Below the pieces are notes generated by a model. That model made no database searches. It was not told where the DNA came from and saw only the letters and a program-made list of their open reading frames with translations. 64,000 nucleotides of DNA, from contig NC_061783.1 in assembly GCF_022458985.1 (NCBI RefSeq), forward strand, positions 15,693,913 through 15,757,912, given 5' to 3'. A program made the position numbers and the translations under genes. Numbering within the stretch: position 1 is the first letter of the stretch; the number at the start of each line of letters is the position of its first letter. The DNA comes from Mugil cephalus. Its lineage: Eukaryota > Chordata > Actinopteri > Mugiliformes > Mugilidae. Below, one piece after another: positions 44,897-58,331 of the stretch.

Positions 44897-47800
44897 ATGG
44901 AGCACTCCCCGTCTATGAACCTGTCAGTGGTGGATGGAGACGAGGTGGAGGACCACCGCCCCCTCCTCCCGCCACGAATGCTTCCTCCGGCTCAGGCCTG
45001 CTCGCCCCAGTGTGGGATACACCACACGGTCCAGGCGCCCGTGGATCACACCGTGTGGATGGACAGAACCCAGGCCATGGCCACCACCCCTCTGTACAAC
45101 GGCCACCTGTACGTATCGCCCTCCCCGCGCTCGGCCAGGAGGGGAGACAAGCCCAAAGGCAAAGAGAGGAAATGCGAGAAAAAGTCGGCGGGGAGCAGAC
45201 ACGCCCCGGCGCACAGGGAACGGAACCAGCCGTGCAAAGCCAGGAACGCGGGGCCGCACAGACTCCAGGAGAGGGTCACGTCGTTCACCGACGTGTCCGT
45301 TTCTCCCCGCGGGTCACCCTTCAAGAGTCCCAGCAGGTCCCACCTGGGCGTCAGGGACGCCGAGGGGCGGGCGCGTCGCAAGTTGGGCAACGTCTCCTTG
45401 GAGATGCACAGCCGCCACAGCCTCCCAGAGATCATTGTCACCAGTAGGGACGACCACCTCCAGCAGCAGCACGCGGAGGCGTCCCAGCATCGGCAGGAGC
45501 GGTGCGAGGGCGCGGGCCTGCTGCCGGGGGCCGAGCGTCCCGGTCCGAGCCCCAGCCCCGGCCCCAGCCCCGGCCCGAGCCCTCAGCGCGGCCACAAAAA
45601 GAAGAAGGACGCCAAGGACGACGAGTACAAAAAGACCCACAACATGGGCTGGCGGCTGGTCCACAGGAGGGCCCTGTTCCTGAGGAGGCAGCGGCTGAAC
45701 GACTGCGCCCTGGCTGTGGGCCTGTTCGGGGTGGTGTTGATGGTGATGGAGACGGAGCTCTCCTGGAGCATCTACAGCAAGGTCAGAGAGAGCCCCGAGG
45801 AGAAACATGGATCCAGTTCTTTCCCTTTAACCTTTTACTAAAAGTTTAAACAGAGAAGGAGAAAGCAAATCACGCTGTGGTCACTATCCACTGGTATTGT
45901 TGTCGTTATCGCACGCGGCGGAAAAATGCACAGTAAGATCGTGTTCATTACACCGAGCAAGTGGATTATGTTCATGTATATAAGATGAGAGGCTTACGCA
46001 GGATTGCCACGGCCATTCCGTAGAGTTGAGCTTTGTAATCAGCAGATGATGATGATGTCATGTGTATGTGTCCCCCCTCTCCACAGAGCTCCATCTACTC
46101 CATCGTGCTCAAGTCCGTCATCAGTTTCTCCACTGTCCTCCTGCTCGGCCTCATCGTAGCGTACCACTGCTGCGAGGTGCAGGTACACGTCCTCCTCCTC
46201 TTTTACGTCTATTATAACCCGTGGCGAAAAAAAAAACGTCATCGTGAGAGGCGATGATGGATGGCTACCTTTCCATACTCTGACCCCATAGCTTGGCGTG
46301 CTCCTTCAAAGAGCCCGATTTCATTACAACGCACTCTCCCCCTCCCTCCCGGTAGCTCTACGTTCACGACATCGGTGCAGAAGACTGGCGCATTGCCATG
46401 ACGACGGACCGCTTGGCTCTGATCGTCCTGGAGCTGGCGGCGGCGGCCATTCATCCTTATCCAGTGGGCGTGCTGGCGTACTTCCAGCAGACCAAGGCCC
46501 GCCTGTCGCTCTCCGAGACGGAGCTGGAGATCATCCTGGCTCTGCCCATGTTCCTGAGGCTCTACCTGCTTGGCCGGGCCATGATGCTGCACAGCCGCCT
46601 CTTCACCGACACGGCCTCCCGCAGCATCGGGGCGCTGAACAAGGTGTGGGATCAGGCTTTGGGTTGTTTAAACTGAAATTTGAATTTTTTTCAGCAAAAA
46701 CTTTTCAACGGGGGGCCCCTAGGGGGTCTGTAGAGGTACTGCAGGGAGGTGGGTTGCAAAGTTTTTGGTTGATTAGACATTTTTCATATATATTTTTTGA
46801 ATTTCCCCCCCGCAAATTTACATTTCTTTCCCCACAATTGGTCGAGAGCCTCGTCAGTCAACCCGGATGAAATGATGAGAAGCTCACTCCCATCAGCCAA
46901 CTACTGAGGCCAGAATGACTGGTGTCCCTACTACATAGTCAATTATTTAGCTATGTTTAAAAAAAATCTAGCTGCGTTATGTAGGTATGTTTATGTTTCC
47001 GGCACACTTGAGGTGTGGTTGTCACAGTTTCTCCTCCGTGAACCCCCGCATTCTGATTGTGTCCCACCCCTGGCTAATCCCTTCCCTCACTGATGCAAAT
47101 TTAAGAGTGACTGGATATGACTTTTGACCCCCCCCCCCCCCCCCCCACTGTCATGATGACGACATTTGTGATCTCCAGATACACTTCAACACGCGCTTTG
47201 TGGGGAAAACGCTGATGACGACCTACCCCGGCACGGTGCTGATGATTTTCAGCGTCTCTCTGTGGATTGTGGCCGCGTGGGGCTTGCACGTCTGTGAGAG
47301 GTGCGTGATCATGTGCTAGTGCTCAGCAGTGTTTAATATTTCATAATCACGAGACTTCTGGAAGGTATTCATATTTGTTCTGCAGCTCCAGAGCTGCAGT
47401 AAATCTCCCGCAGCTGGGAGATGAGAATATTCCTGATGTGACGCACATAAGTGAAATATTAAACACAAGTGGATTGAGCATCACAACATGTCAGCACATT
47501 AAGAGAATCTTTCACTCCTGCAGACACCACAACTACAGGGACCTGAGCAGCAACTACATGGAGGCCTTGTGGATGGTGTCCGTCACCTTCTTGTCCATCG
47601 GTTACGGAGACGTGGTCCCACACACCTACTGCGGACGCAGCATCTGCCTCCTCACGGGGATAATGGTGACGAGTTTGCTTGTTTTGAACGAGCCGGCGTT
47701 AAGATTATCTCAGGCTCTGACGAATGCCTAATCCTGACTCTCCCAGGGAGCCGGCTGCACGGTCTTGGTGGTGGCGGTGGTCGCCAGGAAGCTGGAGCTG

Positions 47801-49529
47801 ACCAGGGCAGAGAAGCACGTTCACAACTTCATGATGGACTCCCACATATCCAAGAGGGTGAGTTATTAAATATCTTGAGACGACAGCAGACAGCGTGGGC
47901 CTCATTTGGCATCAGGAACCGAACACCAACTCGTTTTATTGAACAAAATAGCAGACTTTTGGTATAAAAACAACCTTGTGCCATCAGATTACGCCACCAA
48001 TGAGTAAAAATGTGCAAGTAGGGTGAAATTTTTCATCCGAAAGTTTTCCTGATACAGCAGCTTTTTTTTTAAGATACTAAATGAAAGCGCCAAAAGCAAC
48101 AATCTTCTCACCTAATGAGAGTTTTTCTAATTTAAAAGTCGAGTACGAGGAGTCAAAACGTCCGTAGCCCGGTTGAATATATAGCCGCAGTTTGTTGCTG
48201 TTGTCCAGCCTGTGCAGTAAATAAGAGAACTTGGAGGTTATGTGCATAAACACGCAGTAACTCTTTTTTTTTTCCTCCACGTCCCCTCACTAGATAAAAA
48301 TTGCTGCCGCAAATGTGCTGAGAGAGACTTGGCTCATCTACAAGCACACTAAGCTGTCAAGAGAAAGAGATGACACCAGAGTCCGCATGCACCAGAGGAA
48401 GCTCCTCCTGGCCATCCACGAGTAAGACACGACAATCAATGCCTTAAATTAGAACTTTTATTTTGTATTTCAAGTTGCATTCGTGTTTACGCAGTTCTGA
48501 TCAATCTATAAAAAACATGTCAAATCCACTACATTTTTCTCAGATTTCAGATTTTAAACGACCGGTTATCAGTTTCAATTTAGCTTCTTTACTGCGAGTT
48601 TAACCAAATGACATTTTCTGATACCATTTATAGACGTGCAGATTGTTTGAAGTCCTCTGGATTCAGATATCTTTGCTCCTCAATGTTCAAATAAGACTTA
48701 ATGGAATAAAACTTTTATTTTTTATTTTATTTCACCAGGCAGACTGATTAAGATCAAAACGTCTCTTTTACAAGCAAGGCCTGGCCAAGAAGGCGGCATT
48801 AAAAAAATAATACATAAAAGCTACCATTTAAAAATGAAATTGCTGAAGCCCCAACGTGGCTCGGCTGAGACCTTGCTGGAGGTTTGCTCTTACACTTCGG
48901 GTAGATGGTACTCTACAAGGGGCAATTATTTTATACTTTATGATCATTACAATATACTTTAGCGTTTACTATTGTCCCTCAGGTTAGGTTTGCTTTAATT
49001 GTACGTCTTCCTTAGTTTTATTTGATCTGCTTTCACCTCATAAACCCTTGATGGTGTTGCATGTAAAAGGTGCAAAAAAAAAAAAAAAAGTAATGAAACT
49101 GATAAATTTCCAGGCTGCGGAGAGTGAAGATGGAAAAGAGGATCCTTGCAGATCAGGCGAGCACACTCGTTGACCTCTGCAAGGTGAGAGAGGCAAGTGA
49201 AGGCACCCCTTTATGTTACCAGCTCTTCTTAAAACACCCGGATAAAGTAAGGGCCTAACTCCCTGACAACCTTTCCTCCCTCGGTGCAGATGCAGAGCCT
49301 GATGTACGACGTGCTGGCGGAGGTGCAGGGCTGCAGGGGGGAGCTGGACTCGCACATCCACAGCCTGGAGAAGCACGTGGTGGAGCTGAGGGAGGGCTTC
49401 AGGAGCCTGATGCCGCTCCTCTCCAGCACCCTGTCCACGCAGAACTCCTCCATCCGCCACCTCCTCCGGGAGAGGGAGGGGAAGACGGAGGCCGCCGGCG
49501 CGAGCGGAGCGGACGGGCTAAGAGACTGA
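44897..49529 (+). CDS. kcnn3: Small-conductance calcium-activated potassium channel, SK3-like
   Basis: This is an SK channel: a tetrameric K+ channel gated by calmodulin bound to its C-terminus, which shapes after-hyperpolarisation in excitable cells. Coding exons: 44897-45781, 46087-46182, 46356-46643, 47179-47300, 47524-47665, 47747-47857, 48294-48421, 49114-49183, 49290-49529; total 693 aa. Seen: a long Pro-rich N-terminus, the S1 region ([17 protein letters not shown]), the S4-like [20 protein letters not shown], the selectivity filter SIGYGD, and the calmodulin-binding region (RKLEL...[29 protein letters not shown]). [11 protein letters not shown] in the N-terminus and [15 protein letters not shown] in the coiled coil resemble SK3 best, and synteny with rps27 and ash1l agrees. 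It is diverged for an SK channel, notably in the S3-S4 linker. The start sits in CTCACCATGG just after an acceptor at 44876-44877. Confidence 0.9.
48422..49113 (+). other. kcnn3 intron 7 with dispersed-repeat fragment
   Basis: The intron between kcnn3 coding exons 7 and 8 contains at about 48712-48830 a TTTCACCAGGCAGACTGATT-type sequence followed by AAGATCAAAACGTCTC. This resembles a repeat common in percomorph genomes. A poly-A run precedes the acceptor. No additional exon is seen. Confidence 0.45.
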
Positions 49530-49876
49530 GGGAAGATGTTTTCTGCCCGTGAGGCAGCTGAAATGAGAACTGGTGGACTCTGCTCTTACAGAAGGGGGAA
49601 GATTGTGCAGATCTGTGTAAAATTGTTTTAAACAGGCTTTTTCTCATAGCAGGAATAATCATAAAACCAAAACCAGTACTGGTAAAATAACATCCCATTT
49701 ATTAATCAATAGATTGATACAAGTTCATGAACTGATTGAACATTAAACCAAATAAATGAACCTGAAAAGTTCATGGGAGGTTTTATAACGGTAGTCGGTG
49801 AGTAGCTTTCTCTCTAATCACTATCTACATTTAAACAGTCTGGTATAAAGTCTCATCTTAACCTGTAATAATTTAT

Positions 49877-49882
49877 AATAAA
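49877..49882 (+). terminator. Candidate kcnn3 poly(A) signal
   Basis: AATAAA lies about 350 nt after the kcnn3 stop. Another candidate lies at about 49749. Either would end the transcript before the structured RNA on the opposite strand at 49934. Confidence 0.5.
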
Positions 49883-49933
49883 GTTGTTAAGACAAACGTC
49901 TATTCATTTAATGCATCTTAAACTGCAGGTGGT

Positions 49934-50185
49934 GCATGTGGTTATTGTGCTGCCGTTACTAAAATCATCATTTTCCATAATTTCCTGTGACTGACGGGAT
50001 GGAAATCACCTACACTGAACAACCATCAGCAGCCAACCTGTGCTATGTGTTTGTTCTCAGCCTTCGAAAGGGGGGATCCAGTGGTCTAGCTCAACCCTTC
50101 TGCAAACTGAGGTTGATCTGGCACTGGAATGAGATTGGAAGACCACGAAAGAGGAAGTCCAGTCACTTAGCAGTGCGTCCAACGA
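49934..50185 (-). ncRNA. Structured RNA, H/ACA-like, copy 1 (downstream of rps27)
   Basis: On the rps27 strand, this 252-nt segment is nearly identical over its 5' half (50052-50185) to copy 2. The 5' hairpin is built by + strand blocks 50061-50066 with 50146-50151 (CCTTCG/CGAAAG), 50081-50087 with 50140-50146 (GTGGTCT/AGACCAC) and 50091-50096 with 50111-50116 (TCAACC/GGTTGA). Internal loops could be guide pockets. An AGAACA hinge (ANANNA) lies at 50052-50057 and ACATGC at 49934-49939 gives an ACA box three bases from the inferred 3' end. The 3' half can pair GCTGCTG with CGGCAGC. At about 250 nt it is longer than most H/ACA RNAs. I do not recognise the family, and the ends are inferred. It starts about 60 nt past the rps27 poly(A) signal, so its transcription is unclear. 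Confidence 0.6.
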
Positions 50186-50247
50186 CTTAAAAAGTGACGT
50201 TGCTTTGAGTAACCACGCACAAACCTTTCCTTTAGCCAAAACAATAT

Positions 50248-50253
50248 TTTATT
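50248..50253 (-). terminator. rps27 poly(A) signal
   Basis: AATAAA on - lies about 170 nt after the rps27 stop codon. It defines a short 3' UTR, as expected for a ribosomal protein mRNA. Confidence 0.7.
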
Positions 50254-50423
50254 TAGAGAGACAGGGTTGGAGGGTGGAGTTACAGCAACATCCGATCTGT
50301 CGACGTGAAACAGGAATCAATCTACTGTCCAGTCGGTCTTCGGGTCTCGTTCCAGATAGCGTAGAAGACGCTGATATCAACCGGTCCATCCCCTCCTCTC
50401 CCGTTCAGCTCCGGGGAGAACAG

Positions 50424-52175
<1,752 letters not shown>

Positions 52176-52300
52176 GTTGGCGAGGAAATAGCCGCTGCCG
52201 AAAAGGAGGCATTACCGGAAGCGAGGGACTGATATCGGTGGCTCGTTTGAGCACGAGTCGGAAGTGACGTTTATGGCGGCCATCTTGGTGAGGTCAGTCC
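52176..52300 (-). promoter_or_regulatory. rps27 promoter / 5' UTR
   Basis: On - the region carries a second YY1-type CAAGATGGCC (52278-52287), an ETS-type CTTCCGG (52215-52221), and a pyrimidine stretch CCTCCTTTTC shortly before the start codon that could be the 5' terminal oligopyrimidine tract of a ribosomal protein mRNA. The exact start site is inferred. Confidence 0.5.
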
Positions 52301-53822
52301 TTTTTTTTATTTTTATTTTTAATTATTATTATTCGACAAATAAACATACGTGCAACAACTATCTCATTAAAGTATTACAATACAAAAACAAATACTCCGA
52401 ACCCAGGTCAGTCCTAGTTTATGTAGTCAATGGTTAAAACGAGTCTTTCTTCTTCTTTGATTTTTAATGGTAGTAAGCAAACCATCTTAAAGGCGTTCTA
52501 CCGCCACCAACTGGACTGAAGGGCAGAACACAAGATTAAGCCTAAAAAGAAAAGAACTACTGCATTTTATCCAAATTTGACTAAATCTGTGTACATCATG
52601 TGCCACAGCTTATTTAACCATTATGTCTGCTTGCACTGACATGAGTAGGGACCCAAAGGGAGTAAGTAAATAAATCATTTCTTTACATGCTAATGTGAAA
52701 TATTTCTATCTGTTCTGACTGATGGTCTTCCAGATTTGATGCTCGCAGGTGCAGATAAGCTGTCAGATACCATAAGAGTGTTACATTATTGCTAAAAGTG
52801 GTCGAAACAGGTACAAGATCAGAAAACCTTTTCTTTATGAATATTCCTTTATCTGAAATATAAACTACACTTATATGTCCTGTACACAGATCTTTGGAGC
52901 CAACTGTTCAAATGAAGACTGATAATTACTGTATTTTGAACTATGTAGCATGTAGGATCTGAGATGTCCTTTAGTTCATGCTGTATAGTGAAATCTATAT
53001 GTGGCATGTGGAAAACCAGGGAGGGATGGGTGAAATTGATATTGACTGAAGCCTATATTTTTTGCTTTCACATCAGCATCCCATCCAAAACTCGTAACGT
53101 TTGACTCATCATGCTCCCAGCCGTCATTTAAGACGTTCTTTGTTGGGTGTGAATCATTATGACCCTTCAGATTAGTCCAGTGTGCCAGCATAAACTTCAC
53201 TCTTCCAATCCAGAGAGGTGTCCATCAAGGTTAAAGCTTATTAATGTTTCCATAGTGAACTGAATATACATATGTTTATTTACAGTATATCTGGGTCTTA
53301 AAACACTTACTAGATACATCAAAAATCACAACACAAATATTTATTTTTTTGGAAAGAATTAATGCTTAATAATGTTGTTTGTTTGGTAAAAAAAAACATA
53401 CAAAAAAAACACAAAGGTAAAAAATAAATAAAAATAAAAAGTACATTCAGATTCTTATATTTCCTGTTTACACAATACAATCTTTAAAAGTGTAAATTTA
53501 TACACTGAGTAGCCTGAGGAACTGACACATTCAATGAAAAACATAATGAAGAAGGAGCGATTCAAATGTTCTGTCATATTATATATTCACATTCCCATAT
53601 AAGCACGTAAATCGTAATAAAGAGTTATTGGTAACTGTAATTTAGGCAGTGTGTTGAAGCTTAAGCTGCATGTGAGAACTAAATTACATGGATATGTCAT
53701 TTTTGTCCATCTTGTTTTAAAAAATTTTTTTAAAAAAATGAACAAAACAATAACTCCTATTGCTATAAAACAGAGGACATTGGAACTTGAATTGTGCCTC
53801 CTCTCCCTTCGTCTCTGTACGT
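52301..53822. other. Region between rps27 and lrrc71
   Basis: This stretch of about 1.5 kb is AT-rich, with no supportable exon. Its right part is the lrrc71 3' UTR on -, with AATAAA candidates on - at 53340-53345 and 53275-53280. The left part is upstream of rps27. Confidence 0.5.
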
Positions 53823-56800
53823 TCATTGCTGCTTTTTAAGTAGATCTCTTTGCTCCATCAGTTTCTGTATCATCACGTAACTCTCACATTCTGGTGGGAT
53901 GCGGTTTCTCTGCGGTAGAAAGATCAGAAATCAAGACACTAACCAGTGACTGTAAACATCACAGACTTTATTAAATATTTGTTTGTTGATGGTAAATCAC
54001 AAACAAAACAAAGTACAAGGCGGAACATAATAAACTTGAGATGAATGAAAATGACAGTGCCACACAAAACTATTTTAATTGGAAAAGTTTAAAATCTACT
54101 TATTACCAAGGAATGATGGACAAAAGTATGAATAAAAGTGCAGGTTAACGTTAATTGTCTCCACATACAAACACAGCATCAGCTGAGTCCTACCTGCAGA
54201 TAGAGTCGTGGCAGTATTTTTCTATCATGCTGCATCTCCAGTGATGCCAGGATCAGAGGTAATGACTTCTCTGTGATCCTGTTTCCTACACAAACAAACA
54301 TGCAACACAGCCACTTAGTTCTTTAACAAAAAAAAAAAACAAACAAACAAAAAAACAGGATTTCTTTTGCAAGCAGTCTTGGGAAAATCACTTTTAATGG
54401 TTAGCCAACTTAAGCAAAATAATGATTAATAATTCAATTAACCGAGTGTGACCTATACACAAAATGAAACAAAATAAAATGGATGAATCTATGACAAAAT
54501 TATGAATTTGTGAACTAAGACCCAAAAACAACATCTATGCTGTAGGAAACCTTTCCGCAATAAATGTTGTGTGATTAAAAATATTTCCACTGTCACATTT
54601 AACTGTAGCTGTGATTTGGTTTTCAACCAGAGATGTAAACTATTGTTGCTGACCTGCCAAACAGAGAGAGATGAGAGTCGTGTTCCCGGGAATAAAGAGC
54701 TGTCCGTCTCTGTAATTCACCACCTCATCCAGTAGGGGGTGCACGTTCTCCACCAACTCGGGCTGCACACAGAGAAGGAAACAAAATGTGTTCAAATCAG
54801 ATTCATCAAGAACATTTTTATTGCATAAAACTGTGTTAAATCAAGTGTTTTTAGCTCTGTATTTGATTTGTTTTGAAGAAAAAAATAAGATTATTAAATT
54901 ACATCCTGTACTGTGAGCATTTACATCCATAATGAATGGTATTGATGCAGAAAACATATTTCTGGTACCTCCTGTTCAGGTGGTTCTACCTCTTTGCCTC
55001 CAGGCTTTCCATCTTTACTCTGAGATCCCTTTTTATCGGAAGCTGGGAGAGATTTAAAAAGACAGCAATGAAGAGGACAAAACCCCTGCTGTCAGAGGAC
55101 AAGAGAACAAGTGTTAATCTGTGGCAGAAGCCATTACGGTTCTTGCTGATCTTCTGGTTTTCTTTGTCAGCAGCTGCTTTCTTGTCTTTTTTGGACACTT
55201 CCTGTAATTTAACAGACGCCTTTAAGCTCTTGCAGATCCACCTTTTGCTGTCACACCATGACACTATTAGCCTGTTACCCTTTTTTTGGTAGGGACTTCA
55301 TTCTCCTCTCTGCTGACACTGAGTGATGAGCTGCTGAGCACCGAACCAGACTGTTCAGCAGATGATTCTTCAGCCCTAAAAGCAGACTGAAAAACACAGC
55401 AAACAGTCAAGTTAAATATGTAGCAACATATCAAGTGAGAGTAATGTTGGTTTGTGCATTTTCTACCGTGCCCACTGATTTTAAGTGTGAGGGGTAGTTT
55501 TAAGGTAAACTGGGTATTAACTTACAGACTGCCCTCTTTCCAGCAGGAGCTTCCTCCTCTCAACTATTTCTTCATGAGTTAGAGCAAACTCACAAAGTAT
55601 CTGAAAATGGAAGCAGCGCGCAGTGGACACATATTACATTACATAATATAACGCAATGAGCAGAATATGATTTACAGAAACTCAAGCACTAATTTTAACA
55701 CCATTATCTGCCAGTTAAAACCTTTGGTGAAAAGGGATACCCCGGCCAGATGAGCAGCTCCTGAGTCTCCAATATGGTTGTTGGTCAACGCGAGAAAACG
55801 CAAAGTACGATTGAACCGTAGACCCTGAGAGGCGAAACATGGAGAAGGAATCATGTGAGGAACATATAGGGGGAGATGCATATATAGAGACAGTTTTACC
55901 TGTGCAATGTACTTAGCTCCTGCATCACCAATTGAATTGAATGCCAGGTTGAGTGACGTAAGGTTCTTGTTAGCGGACCGGGTTGTTGACAGGGCCAAAC
56001 CAATGAGACGAGCGCCTTCGTCTCCAATCCGATTATTTCGAAGGGACAACTGAGTGAGACTAGAGCAAAGAAACACCTCAGAAGAGTGTTTGTGTGCGAA
56101 TGGTTCTTTGAAGATGTTCTGTACAACACATGCCATGTGTAGGTGAAGGTGAAGGACTCACACACTGTCCTCAGAGAGAAGAAGGTGGTGGCTCCGCTCT
56201 GGAAGGGTGTTGCCCTCCAGTGTCACAATTCTGAGATAATACAAAGTATTGTTCAGTCAAATTTAGAGTGAATTTGTCAGTTTTAATCATCTCAATTTTA
56301 CATTTCTCATCTCCCACCCAGTCACTGCAAAACAATGATCCCCTGGTTTGAATGACAGTCACATCTACTCACCTGAGGCTGGAGCACAGAGATACTGTGC
56401 TCATGAGGGAGATCACCATTTGATCTGTCAGTCCCGCCTGCCAAAACCTGCAACACAGACGACAAGATTACACCAACAAACAAGAACAAAGCAGTGACAG
56501 CTCTAACCATGTTCTCTGTCACAAGAGTGCACGGCCTCTGTCCGGCAGCTCATTACTCACAGAATCCTCCGTAGCAATTTCATGGAAGGAAGCATCTTCA
56601 TCAGCACTCGGAAAAGCTGCTCATTCAATTTCCACCCTGTGTTTTCATTACAAACTTGATTAGGTTCTTGCCAAACATTTGGAAGACACTGTATTTTTTC
56701 TGTCTCTGCAATTTTATTAAACCATGGCACAAGTATAAAAAACTGTGTTAATTGCCAACTTAACTACCAATCAAATAGATATGGTTGTGAAGTTTTCCCT

Positions 56801-57875
56801 GTAGTGTCTTACCAGAAACCCTCAATGTGTTGGCAGTGAGGGGGTCTTCCTTATACAGCTCAACGTGTAGACAAGGCTTATCCCAAAAAGGTTCAGTGTT
56901 TTCCTCTGGCTTGTTGTCTTTTGGAGGTAAAACTAGAATAATTAAAACTGAACAAAGCTGAGATAATAAAAGAGCAATAACAATATATTTACTTTTTCGT
57001 CATAATCATCAGTAATGTGCCACTGTTCCAATATTCTTTGAGTCACAGTTTCAAATTGAAAAGTGTCTTTATGACATAAGGCAACAAAAGGCAAGACAAC
57101 AAAATAGTATAGCAGAAACATCAGTTAATCTCCAATTAATTTAACTGGAAAATACTGCCTGTCATTACAGACCCAGAGCAGCTTTTAATTACCAGTGCCT
57201 CCTCCTTTAGTACCAGAGCTAGACGAGGCTGTGATCTGAGACTTTGCAGCTGGAATATACTTCATGTCCAGGAGAGAACAAAGCCGAGGGAAGTCGATCT
57301 CCACATTTCCACAGCACTGATATTCATCTGTAGGACACATGGGATTCAGGCACTGACCGTACAAATTGTTAGCACATCCAAACTGAGGACAACAACTAGA
57401 TCATTTTACTTACCGAAGGTCTGTACAGGCAATGTTGGACTCAGCCCTGGAGAATAACAGGAGAGCAGATGTATGAAAAGTGCGGGGGGAAAAAATCCAG
57501 TCTTCCAGTCTAATGCTGGTTAGGTTATGTCTCTGAAACTTCATCCAGTGTAAACAAGTTCACCTCAACTCATGGTTAAGATACATGCACTGGCTTAAGC
57601 TGACTTTATTCCACAGGATGATACTGCCGGTTAAAATGAAATTATTTGACTTGGTTGTTGTAGAATAATGTATTTCCATATATGATAAAGTAGTGAGTAT
57701 TATTATAACGTTACATTTTAATCCTGAATTTAGTATTACTCAGAAACGGCGGTTGGTGCTAGCCAGCGTTTAATTCTGAACTGCTTTTATGAAAAAACTC
57801 ATCAAGCTAACCTTCATTTTTAGAGGCGTCATCCTGGGTGTTTGCTCTCTTTGCTTCTCTCCTCTCCTTAGACAT
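53823..57875 (-). CDS. lrrc71: Leucine-rich repeat-containing protein 71
   Basis: This is a leucine-rich-repeat protein whose family is associated with motile cilia and sperm; its molecular role is not established. Sixteen coding exons in transcript order: 57812-57875, 57414-57446, 57193-57327, 56813-56932, 56561-56636, 56373-56447, 56162-56230, 55900-56059, 55741-55824, 55526-55600, 55279-55386, 55138-55201, 54969-55042, 54654-54762, 54194-54285, 53823-53909. All phases close to 474 aa; human LRRC71 is about 559. Seen: MSKERREAKRA start, ribonuclease-inhibitor-type repeats (LTQLSLRNNRIGDEGARLIG; LTSLNLAFNSIGDAGAKYIA; LRFLALTNNHIGDSGAAHLA), then a Lys/Glu-rich charged segment, then a helical C-terminus ending LLKKQQ. 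The name rests on remembered family features, 1q21-23 synteny and the X-box promoter. Confidence 0.85.
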
Positions 57876-57980
57876 GGTTGTGTCTCAGTTAGGCAGCTAA
57901 ATAATTAAATATAGGGCAAAAGTTACCACAAGTGTAAGTCAACGTCGAGCGCTCAGTTCACCGAAGCGCCTGACCGTTTG

Positions 57981-57996
57981 GGTTACTATGGTAACC
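57981..57996. promoter_or_regulatory. RFX X-box in the lrrc71 promoter
   Basis: GGTTACTATGGTAACC is a perfect palindrome of two RFX half-sites. It lies about 106 nt upstream of the lrrc71 start codon, the usual place for X-boxes in ciliary genes. It supports control by RFX factors, and hence a ciliary role for the gene. Confidence 0.75.
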
Positions 57997-58325
57997 AACT
58001 CTCTTCTCAGCCTGCGGGTTCTCGCGATACTTCCCCTGCCCTGGGCCTATTTTGAAATTATCAGTAATGAAGATTTTATTGTTTATTTCTTTGGTAGCAA
58101 GTGAAATTTAAATATGGTCGACGGTGTAATAGTAATGTGAATGTCTACATTCATAGGTGTATTTCGTTTAAGATTGAAACAGCTAAATGCAGTAGTATCG
58201 CGAGAGTTTGATCCGATATTAAATCTAATTTTCACCGACAAACTACATGTTTTCACTCATGTGAAGTGCATTAAGAGTTTTCAAAGCAGGACACCATCAA
58301 GTATATTCACAATAATGTAGTGCTT

Positions 58326-58331
58326 TTTATT
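58326..58331 (-). terminator. ash1l poly(A) signal
   Basis: AATAAA on - follows a T-rich stretch of the transcript. It implies that the ash1l mRNA ends only about 450 nt before the lrrc71 start codon. Confidence 0.6.

Noticed and set aside
45046-45808. Long open frames overlapping kcnn3 exon 1 on both strands
   Set aside because: They are explained by the GC-rich composition of the exon. They have no splice or family support, whereas the kcnn3 frame joins to conserved SK exons.
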